Origin: Cryobacterium luteum
GTDB taxonomy: Bacteria; Actinomycetota; Actinomycetes; Actinomycetales; Microbacteriaceae
Direction of reading: 5' to 3'
Length of the DNA: 64,000 nt
Assembly: GCF_900110125.1 (NCBI RefSeq)
Contig: NZ_FOCN01000006.1
Location: 62,001-126,000 of the forward strand
Translations under genes and position numbers: made by a program
Shown here: positions 57,640 to 64,000 of the stretch, in pieces
Layout of the letters: every line of letters starts with the position of its first letter
How positions within the stretch are numbered: position 1 is the stretch's first letter
Notes under the pieces: generated by a model
What the model saw: the letters and a program-made list of their open reading frames with translations, nothing else
What the model was told of the DNA's origin: nothing
The model's database searches: none

Positions 57640-58442
57640 CCGGTAAGGCGGCTCCTGCGTGAGGCGGGCGCCGCCGTGACGGTGACCCACACCCAGAGCG
57701 TTCATCACGGCCACCAGGTCGCGACCGAGGCCGCCGCGCGCGGCAGCGGCGACGGCACGGTCGGATCTCTGGCCGGTGCGATCGTCGCGGCGGGAGGAAC
57801 CCTCGGAGTTGTGCCGGTGGGGCGGGGGAACGATTTTGCACGGCAGTTGGGGATTTCGGCCGATATTGCGGCCGTGGCCAAACTCTTGCTGACCGGATCG
57901 GTGCGGCAGGTCGACATAATCGACGTCGGCGGTCAGATCGTGGTGGGGAGCGTCTACGCCGGAATCGATTCGCTCACGTCACAGCTCGTCAACCGGGTGC
58001 ACCGGCTGCCGGCACGATGGCAGTATCCGACGGCGGCTGTCTGGGCGATTGCGACGCACCGATCGACCGGGTACCGCATCGTGATCGACGGCGTGAGCCA
58101 GAGCGTCGACGCGCACACCGTGACGTGGCGAACTCGGGTTACTACGGTTCGGGCATGCACGTGGCACCGTCGGCGCAGCTGGACGATGGCCTGTTCGACA
58201 TCGTCATCTTTGCCTCAGCCGGCCGTCTGCGGCTTCTGAAAGCGCTGCGCATGATCTACACCGGGTCTCATCTGGAATTGCCAGAAGTGACCGTGCAGAC
58301 CGGGCGAGTAGTCGCGATCGACTCGGTCGGGGCGGTGGATGCCTACGCCGATGGCGACCGCATCGGGCCGTTTCCGGTCGGGGCGCGGGTGCGGCCGGGC
58401 GCGCTTACCGTGATTGCGCCCGACCTCACCGGTCAGACGTAG
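57640..58442 (+). pseudogene. Diacylglycerol kinase-type lipid kinase, degraded
   Basis: Remains of a DAGK catalytic-domain protein. The frame begins without a start at LLREAGAAVTVTHTQS, so the N-terminal 25 or so residues are gone. The ATP motif GGDGTV reads RGSGDGTVGSLAG with the preceding strand apparently deleted. The next part is normal (GVVPVGRGNDFARQLG, AGIDSLTSQL). Near 58125 a G is missing, so HTVT runs out of frame; restoring it gives VANSGYYGSGMHVAPSAQ and LDDGLFDIVIF, which stays open to 58442 (VDAYADGDRIGPFP). Three independent lesions mean the gene is dead. It overlaps the asparaginase stop by 10 nt. Confidence 0.85.
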
Positions 58443-59425
58443 CTGGCGCGAATCTCGCCGACCGGCCGGCCGCCGCCGGTGACGGTGAGGCCGAGCTCCG
58501 GCAGCAACTCGGCGACATCCGTTCGCGCGATGGCACCCGCGTCGGCCAGCAGACCCAGTGCGACTGCCGCCGCGGCGCGTAGGTTGCCGTCGAGAACCTT
58601 CAGCGCCACTGTCGTACCGTTCTCGGCGGCGGCGACCATGATTCCCTCCGCTCCGCCCTTCATGAACAGGCCGAGGCGTTCGATCACGATGCTGTCCGAG
58701 TGTCCGGGACCGGCTATCACCCAGCCGTTGGCGCGCACTGCCTCAGCGAGAAAACCGGCCTCACGATAGATCGCAAACGGTGAGTTGGACTTGCTGGTGG
58801 CGATGCGCGCAATGCCGCGGGCCAGCCCGGTGAGGGAGATCGCGTGCACCGGAGCGCCGCACCCGTCGGTGCCGGAAACCACCGGTCGTTCGCCGGTGAA
58901 ACGTTCGAGCACGTCGAGAATACGTTTCTGCAGCGGATGCGCCGGATTCAAATAGCCGTCCAGCGCCCAGCCGTTCTGTTGACAGGCCACGAGCATCGCC
59001 GCGTGCTTGCCCGAGCACTCCATATACACGGGAGCCTTGCTGGCACCGAGACGCACCAGGGTGTCACGGGCTGCTGAATCGATCGGCCAGGCGGCCGGGC
59101 AGGCGAGCGCTGTCTCGGGCACTCCCGCCCGGGCCAGCAGTCCGCGAACGAGCTCGATGTGGGCCGGCGTGCCGGTGTGGCTCGCGGTGGCGATGGCGGC
59201 ATCCGCTCCGCGCAGGGCGGCGCCGCTCGCCATGACCGCAACGGCCTGGAACGGTTTCATGGCCGAGCGCGGAAAAACCGGGCTGGTCACGTCGCCGAGC
59301 GTACGCAAGACCTCACCGTTGGTGCCGAGTACGATCGCCGATCCGGCGTGGCGGGATTCGACGAAGCTGCTGCGTTCGACGACGGCGAGCTCGACCGAAT
59401 CGTTGACCGTGAAGGTTTCTGTCAC
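58433..59425 (-). CDS. Asparaginase (AsnA/PF06089 type)
   Basis: Protein of 330 residues of the thermolabile Rhizobium-type L-asparaginase family, which hydrolyses asparagine to aspartate and ammonia. Family segments are SPVFPRSAMKPFQA, ASHTGTPAHIELV, CSGKHAAML, GTDGCGAPVHAISL and GPGHSDSI. It is unrelated to the common type I/II enzymes. GTG start at 59425; 4 nt downstream of gabT, so the two are co-transcribed, gabT first. Confidence 0.9.
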   Translation of the reverse strand: MTETFTVNDSVELAVVERSSFVESRHAGSAIVLGTNGEVLRTLGDVTSPVFPRSAMKPFQAVAVMASGAALRGADAAIATASHTGTPAHIELVRGLLARAGVPETALACPAAWPIDSAARDTLVRLGASKAPVYMECSGKHAAMLVACQQNGWALDGYLNPAHPLQKRILDVLERFTGERPVVSGTDGCGAPVHAISLTGLARGIARIATSKSNSPFAIYREAGFLAEAVRANGWVIAGPGHSDSIVIERLGLFMKGGAEGIMVAAAENGTTVALKVLDGNLRAAAAVALGLLADAGAIARTDVAELLPELGLTVTGGGRPVGEIRASYV

Positions 59426-59429
59426 GGCG

Positions 59430-60815
59430 TCAGTGTGCGGGCGCGGTCAGGGCTGCCATGGCGTCGTCGATCACCGAGAGGGCGTCGACGATGAGCGCAT
59501 CGGACAGCGCCAGGCTCGGCAGGAAGCGCAGCACGTTACCGTAGGTGCCGGCGGTGAGCAGCAGAACGCCGTGCTGACCGGCGTAGGTCGAGATGGAGGC
59601 GACAGCGGCGGCGTTGGGGGCCTTCGTCGTGTCGCCCGTTCCCGGCTGCACCAGTTCGATCGCGATCATGGCACCACGGCCGCGGATCTCGCCGATGATG
59701 TCGTACTTGTTCTTCAGCGCGGTCAGGCCCGCGGTGAGGGACTTCTCGATGCGCTGCGCTTCGCCGAGCAGGTTGCCCGCTGCGATCGCGTCGAAGACGG
59801 CGATTGCTGCGGCGCAGGAGACGGGGTTGCCGCCGAAGGTGCCGCCGAGGCCGCCGGGCTGGGAGGCATCCATAATTTCGGCGCGACCGGTGACGGCGGC
59901 GAGGGGGAAGCCGCCGGCGATGCCCTTGGCGGTGAGCACGAGGTCAGGGATCCAGCCGAAGTGCTCGCTCGCGTAGTACTTGCCCGTGCGGGCCATGCCG
60001 CTCTGAATCTCGTCGGCGATCATTACGACCCCCTTGCTGCTGCACCATTCCTGCAGGGCCGGGAGGTAGCCCTCGGCTGGCACCATGAAACCACCCTCAC
60101 CCTGGATCGGTTCGACGACCAGGCAGGCCAGATCGGATGCGCCGATCACCTTGTCGAGGTAGGCGATGGTGCGTGCGGCAGCTTCGGCGCCGGTCAGGCC
60201 GTCGTGATACGGGTAGGAGCTCGGTGCGTGGTACACATCGCTCGCGAGCGGGCCGTAGCCGGTGGCGTAGGGCATGGCCTTGTAGTTCATGGCCATGGTC
60301 AGTACGGTGCGGCCGTGGTAGGCGTGGTCGAGCACGGCGACGGCGCGCCGGCCGGTGAACTTGCGGGCGATTTTCACACCGTTCTCAACGGCTTCGGCAC
60401 CGGAGTTGATGAGCACGCTTTTCTTCGGGAAATCTCCGGGGGTGTGCTCGGCGAGCAGCTCGGCGACCCGAACGTATTCTTCGTAGGGGGTGACGGTGAA
60501 CAGGGTGTGGATGAAGTCCTGGGACTGTTCGACGGCCGCGGCGACGACGCTGGTCTCGGTGTGGCCGATGGTCGTGACGCCGATTCCGGCACCGAGGTCG
60601 ATGAACTGGTTGCCGTCGACGTCGACGACGATCGCCCCATTGGCCTTGGCAATGTAGACGGGAAGCATGGAACTGACCCCGTCGGAGACAACGGCCCGGC
60701 GCCGCTCATGCAACGCCGCCGAGATCGGGCCGGGAATGGCGGTCACGATCTTTCGTTCTTGGGCAACGGAGTATGTTGCGGCATCGGTGGCAGAGTTTGT
60801 GAGGGTGTCAGTCAT
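59430..60815 (-). CDS. gabT: 4-aminobutyrate aminotransferase
   Basis: PLP enzyme moving the amino group of GABA to 2-oxoglutarate, giving succinate semialdehyde. It has 461 residues. PLP Lys is in LVLTAKGIAGGFPLAAVTGR; other marks are NSGAEAVENGVKIAR, HAYHGRT, EPIQGEGGF and GTFGGNPVSCAAA. It would take GABA produced from putrescine by the enzymes at 43644-47122; no gabD is adjacent. ATG 60815 gives the family start; the longer open frame upstream has no resemblance. Confidence 0.94.
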   Translation of the reverse strand: MTDTLTNSATDAATYSVAQERKIVTAIPGPISAALHERRRAVVSDGVSSMLPVYIAKANGAIVVDVDGNQFIDLGAGIGVTTIGHTETSVVAAAVEQSQDFIHTLFTVTPYEEYVRVAELLAEHTPGDFPKKSVLINSGAEAVENGVKIARKFTGRRAVAVLDHAYHGRTVLTMAMNYKAMPYATGYGPLASDVYHAPSSYPYHDGLTGAEAAARTIAYLDKVIGASDLACLVVEPIQGEGGFMVPAEGYLPALQEWCSSKGVVMIADEIQSGMARTGKYYASEHFGWIPDLVLTAKGIAGGFPLAAVTGRAEIMDASQPGGLGGTFGGNPVSCAAAIAVFDAIAAGNLLGEAQRIEKSLTAGLTALKNKYDIIGEIRGRGAMIAIELVQPGTGDTTKAPNAAAVASISTYAGQHGVLLLTAGTYGNVLRFLPSLALSDALIVDALSVIDDAMAALTAPAH

Positions 60816-60893
60816 GATGAATCCACTGTACCGACCCCTGGCGGGGTCAACCTGAGTTCGCCTGCAAGAATCTTGGAGAGTAGAGGGAGAAGC

Positions 60894-61373
60894 ATGAACG
60901 GAGTGCACGAATATGCGGTGCGAGTCGAGTGGACCGGTAATCGCGGCACCGGAACGAGTCATTACAAGGCCTATGGTCGGGACCATCTGATATCGCCGGC
61001 CGGTCGGGCATCCGCTGACAAGGCGACGATCCTGGGGTCGTCCGACCCTACCTTTCACGGTGACAACGACCGCTGGAACCCCGAGGAACTGTTGCTCGCG
61101 GCGCTCGGCCAATGCCATTTGCTGTCTTACCTGCACGTGGCGGCCCGCAACGGGGTGATCGTGACGGCGTATACGGATGCCCCGGTCGGCACGATGAAAC
61201 AGGTCGCCGGTGGTGGGCACTTCACCTCGGTGACCCTGCGGCCGCGGGTGAGCATCACCGACCCCGAACAGGTTGAGTTTGCTCAGTCGCTGCATGCCGA
61301 GGCGGCCCGGGAATGCTTCATCGCGGCCTCGGTGAACTTTCCGGTCGAGCACGAGCCGGTCACCACCGCCTGA
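60894..61373 (+). CDS. OsmC family protein
   Basis: Protein of 159 residues of the OsmC/Ohr-like fold. Visible features are NPEELLLAALGQCHLLSYLH, with the first conserved Cys, and a second Cys in AARECFIAASVNFPVEHEP. OsmC-like proteins reduce organic hydroperoxides with these two cysteines, although some members are of unknown role. ATG 60894 has AGAGGGAGA upstream. Divergent from gabT with 78 nt between. Confidence 0.88.
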   Translation: MNGVHEYAVRVEWTGNRGTGTSHYKAYGRDHLISPAGRASADKATILGSSDPTFHGDNDRWNPEELLLAALGQCHLLSYLHVAARNGVIVTAYTDAPVGTMKQVAGGGHFTSVTLRPRVSITDPEQVEFAQSLHAEAARECFIAASVNFPVEHEPVTTA

Positions 61374-61388
61374 TCGCTTCGCGACTCA

Positions 61389-61444
61389 TCGAGCCGTGAG
61401 TTTGGCGGCATTTCAGCGCGGAAATGACCTCAGACTCACGGCTC
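61389..61444. repeat. 56-nt palindromic intergenic repeat
   Basis: CGAGCCGTGAGT (61389-61400) pairs exactly with 61433-61444, and CATTTC/GAAATG pairs inside, giving a long imperfect hairpin. A related arm (17 of 20 bases) is at 63981-64000. It may be a REP-like repeat that also terminates osmC transcription. Confidence 0.7.
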
Positions 61445-61538
61445 GGCGAGGTCGACACAGATTGTGTATAGCGCGGTAGTGCGGTTTGCGTAGTAGTGTG
61501 GGATCCGTTGAAGGCTGAAACTGATCGAAGGGACGCCG

Positions 61539-61898
61539 ATGGATACCACCCAGTTGCTCAAGGGGGTGCTCGATCTGGCCGTCCTGGCCGTGATCGTCGA
61601 CGACGACGGCTACGGCTATGACATTGTGCGCCGGTTGCGCGCCGCCGGTCTGGATGAGGTCGGGGACGCCTCGGTCTACGGCACCCTGCGGCGGCTGTAC
61701 AGCGCGGGAGCACTGTCGAGCTACGTCGTCCCGTCCGACGGCGGGCCGCACCGCAAGTACTACGGAATGAACGCGAACGGCCGGGCCATGCTCGCCGAAC
61801 AGCGCGCGAACTGGACCCGCTTCGCCGACACCCTCACCCAGCTGCTCGATAAGCCGCAGCCCTCCGTCTCCCTACCCACGATCGGCGACAACTCATGA
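61539..61898 (+). CDS. PadR family transcriptional regulator
   Basis: Winged-helix regulator of 119 residues. The core is LLKGVLDLAVLAVIVDDDGY, GYDIVRRLRAAGL, VYGTLRRLYSAGAL and GPHRKYYGMNANGRAML, the PadR pattern. AAGGGA is 5 nt upstream of the ATG. It overlaps by 4 nt the membrane protein gene it probably regulates; PadR and HAAS/DUF1700-type partners commonly pair this way. Confidence 0.93.
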   Translation: MDTTQLLKGVLDLAVLAVIVDDDGYGYDIVRRLRAAGLDEVGDASVYGTLRRLYSAGALSSYVVPSDGGPHRKYYGMNANGRAMLAEQRANWTRFADTLTQLLDKPQPSVSLPTIGDNS

Positions 61899-62992
61899 GC
61901 GACACCGCCACGACCATCCAGTCCATTCGCGATTTCGCCATTGCCGTGCGAGCTGCCCTGAGCGATCTGCCCACCGACGATGTCGATGAACTCACCGACG
62001 GACTCGAGGCCGACCTGACGGAGCAGGCGGCCGACGTCGATGCGGGCGATTTGGCGGTGCCCGACTTTGAGCTCGGCGATCCGGTCGCCTACGCCGACGA
62101 GCTGCGCGGCGCCGCCGGACTGCCGGTGCGTGGAACGGATGAGACCGCCCGGGTGCCGCAGCTGCGCCGGCTGCGCACCCGGGTCGGTGACGCGCGGGTG
62201 GGCGCGGCTCGGCGCATCCGTTCGAGTGCCGCTGGTGCGGCGCTGCTCGACTTTCTGCTCGCTTTGCGCCCCGCGTGGTGGGTGCTGCGCGGCTGGGTCG
62301 TCTACGCGGTCGTTGCGGTCTTCGCCGGCGGCGCTCTCAGCACTGTGCCGACCGATCCGCTGCGGTGGGTTGTACTCACGGCTTTCGTGGTGCTGAGCGT
62401 GCAGTGGGGGCGCGGCCGGTGGCTGCCCTGGCGCTGGCTTCCCGGTTTTCGCACGGTGGTCAGTGTGTGCGCGGTTCTCGTTCTGCCGATCGTGCTGCTG
62501 GCCACGGCCCAGAATGCCGGAGCGCAGAACAGTGCCTACCTGGACTACAACCCGGCGCCGTTGCCGGGACTCATGCAGAACGGTGAGCAGGTGACCAACG
62601 TATTCGCGTATGACGCCGATGGTCAGCCTCTGACAGACGTGCAGTTATTCGACCAAGACGGGCGATCTCTTAACGTGGTCAATGACCCGGCGAATACGAA
62701 TTACCTCCCCCAACTCGATAAGGCCGGCGAGCAGGACATGGTCGTACCGAGCCTGCTGGTTCCGGCGGGCGGAGGCTGGAATGTGTTTCCGCTGCGGCTG
62801 GTTTCGTCTGACGATATCGACTATACCTACGACTATCTCGGCCAGGCCTACCAAGCGGATGCCGCGCCAGCGCCGTTACCGTACGCTCGGGTGCAGCCCT
62901 TGGTCGAACTGCCCGCGGAGGGGGAGCCGACGCCCGCGCCCACGCTGTCGCCGGAACCGACAACATCCGCCGCACCGACGGCCGGACAATGA
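61895..62992 (+). CDS. Membrane protein with HAAS/DUF1700-like N-terminus, PadR partner
   Basis: Protein of 365 residues. The N-terminal 90 residues are helical and acidic (LTDGLEADLTEQAADVDAGD, ELGDPVAYADELRGAAG), like the HAAS domain found beside PadR regulators. Then come three membrane helices (WWVLRGWVVYAVVAVFAGGA, WVVLTAFVVLSVQWG, VVSVCAVLVLPIVLLATA), an extracellular domain of about 150 residues and a Pro/Thr-rich tail. Function unknown; envelope-stress sensing is a typical guess. Coupled to padR through ATGA. Confidence 0.8.
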   Translation: MSDTATTIQSIRDFAIAVRAALSDLPTDDVDELTDGLEADLTEQAADVDAGDLAVPDFELGDPVAYADELRGAAGLPVRGTDETARVPQLRRLRTRVGDARVGAARRIRSSAAGAALLDFLLALRPAWWVLRGWVVYAVVAVFAGGALSTVPTDPLRWVVLTAFVVLSVQWGRGRWLPWRWLPGFRTVVSVCAVLVLPIVLLATAQNAGAQNSAYLDYNPAPLPGLMQNGEQVTNVFAYDADGQPLTDVQLFDQDGRSLNVVNDPANTNYLPQLDKAGEQDMVVPSLLVPAGGGWNVFPLRLVSSDDIDYTYDYLGQAYQADAAPAPLPYARVQPLVELPAEGEPTPAPTLSPEPTTSAAPTAGQ

Positions 62993-63151
62993 TGCTGCCG
63001 GTCACCGATCTGGTAGCGGTCATCAGCCCGTCGGCCGTCGACCTGCCTCCCACCCAATCCCTCGACATAACCGATTGGGTTGCCACGGGCGAATCGCCGC
63101 AAACCTCGACCAGACAGGATTGCACGGGTTAGGGTGGCACGAGGGGGAAAC

Positions 63152-63958
63152 ATGAGTCGAAACGTTGCCACTGCGCCGCACAATCTGTCGGTTGCGCGAG
63201 CGCGATGGCTTGGTGCGAGTGCCGTGGTGATCGTTGCAGTCCTTGCACTGACGGGCTGCGCTACCGGCGACAGCGTCGCTGCCGACACGGTTGAACACAT
63301 CGCTGCGGAGCTCACCGACGACCTGGACTCGCCGGTGTCGCGGGTGCGGAATGCTGAATGGTTTGCGGCCACCTATATCACTCCGCTGAATTCCACGGCG
63401 GGCGGCCTCGGTTCCACTGTCTACGCGGACACACTCGCTTGGAGTGGGAGCTCCGGTGACGAAATGGGTGCCCGCATCGAGGTGCGCATCCGGGTGGATG
63501 AGGAGCAGAAAAATGCTGTCGGGGTCGGCGACTCCTCCTATGGCAAGGGGAGCGCGACCAAATGTTTCCGCTACGAGATTTTCCGGCGGCCACATCCGGT
63601 CACCCGACAAAGTATCAGCTGCCCGGACAATCCGGAGCTCGCGATCCCGACCGCGGCACCGCTCCCAGCCCTGCCTGACGACGCCAAGGATGTGCTCGCG
63701 GCGGTTCTGGGTGCCGCGACGAGCGCAAGTTTGGAGCGAGACGTGCGCGCCGCCTTCGCCGAAGACTTCATGACGGTCGATACGGATTACGTCGACGGTG
63801 CCCTTATCGCGGCCGTGGGTGTTCCGGGCGAGCGCGAATGCATTGTGGGAGTGCGGGGTTCCGATGGAGTCGTGGAATTCTCGGGCTTTGATCGCACCTG
63901 GATCGAGCCCGGCGAGCTCGGCTGTACGACGAACATTGTGACGAGCCCGCCCCTGTAG
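63152..63958 (+). CDS. Putative lipoprotein of unknown function
   Basis: Protein of 268 residues with a lipoprotein signal: basic N-terminus, hydrophobic stretch (GASAVVIVAVLALTGC) and lipobox Cys36. The exported part contains five more cysteines that could form disulfides. No family recognised. GAGGGGG precedes ATG 63152. It follows the PadR-linked gene by 159 nt. Confidence 0.8.
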   Translation: MSRNVATAPHNLSVARARWLGASAVVIVAVLALTGCATGDSVAADTVEHIAAELTDDLDSPVSRVRNAEWFAATYITPLNSTAGGLGSTVYADTLAWSGSSGDEMGARIEVRIRVDEEQKNAVGVGDSSYGKGSATKCFRYEIFRRPHPVTRQSISCPDNPELAIPTAAPLPALPDDAKDVLAAVLGAATSASLERDVRAAFAEDFMTVDTDYVDGALIAAVGVPGERECIVGVRGSDGVVEFSGFDRTWIEPGELGCTTNIVTSPPL

Positions 63959-63980
63959 ATGCCTCGAACCGAGGGGAGCC

Positions 63981-64000
63981 GCCGAGCCGTAAGTTTCAGG
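63981..64000. repeat. Second copy of the palindromic repeat, cut by the window edge
   Basis: GCCGAGCCGTAAGTTTCAGG matches the reverse complement of the right arm of the 61389-61444 repeat at 17 of 20 positions. The rest lies outside the window. Confidence 0.55.

Overview
The window is chromosomal DNA from a high-GC Gram-positive bacterium of the Actinomycetota, most likely a Microbacteriaceae member (Cryobacterium/Leifsonia-like). I infer this from gene content and order (thr operon, rho, prfA, prmC, sua5, wecA, atp operon; DUF2993 and DUF4192 proteins; a Rho with a long Arg/Asn/Asp/Gln-rich insert) and from frequent Ala-Ser/Asp codon pairs built on the GCATCC/GGATGC core. No species can be named from the sequence alone.

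Layout. (1) 1-2741: a SulP anion transporter cut by the window edge, a divergent MerR regulator, and a Phd-type antitoxin/RelE-like toxin pair. (2) 2856-10453: a 7.6-kb integrated element at the 3' end of tRNA-Arg(CCG), bounded by a 47-bp exact direct repeat. It carries a tyrosine integrase, a decayed IS3/IS481 hybrid, and a secreted RHS-repeat protein whose short hydrophobic C-terminal tail is followed by a translationally coupled two-helix membrane protein, a likely toxin/immunity pair. (3) 10568-18673: lipoprotein, argS, DUF2993 protein, and lysA-hom-thrC-thrB, four overlapping genes that make lysine and threonine from aspartate. (4) 18954-27857: rho, prfA, then cysE and cysK on the opposite strand, then prmC, sua5/tsaC, wecA and an AtpI-like gene. 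(5) 27945-35004: complete F-type ATP synthase operon atpB-E-F-H-A-G-D-C. (6) 35025-43643: yaaA, mdh, ogt, an aldo/keto reductase, a heterodimeric ABC exporter and a DUF4192 protein. (7) 43644-60815: putrescine and GABA metabolism (aminotransferase, Lrp regulator, aldehyde dehydrogenase, potDABC importer, gabT) together with alanine dehydrogenase and asparaginase. This region is interrupted by a PP2C phosphatase, PhnA, FHA and FtsK/EccC-like ATPase block that looks like an orphan type VII secretion module. (8) 60894-64000: OsmC protein, PadR regulator with its membrane partner, a lipoprotein, and a palindromic intergenic repeat seen twice.

How it works together. Putrescine imported by PotABCD would be transaminated by the class III aminotransferase, oxidised to GABA by the aldehyde dehydrogenase and passed to GabT. 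The Lrp-type gene lies between the first two enzymes and probably controls them. Several genes show a -10-like hexamer 6-9 nt before the start codon, which suggests leaderless transcripts.
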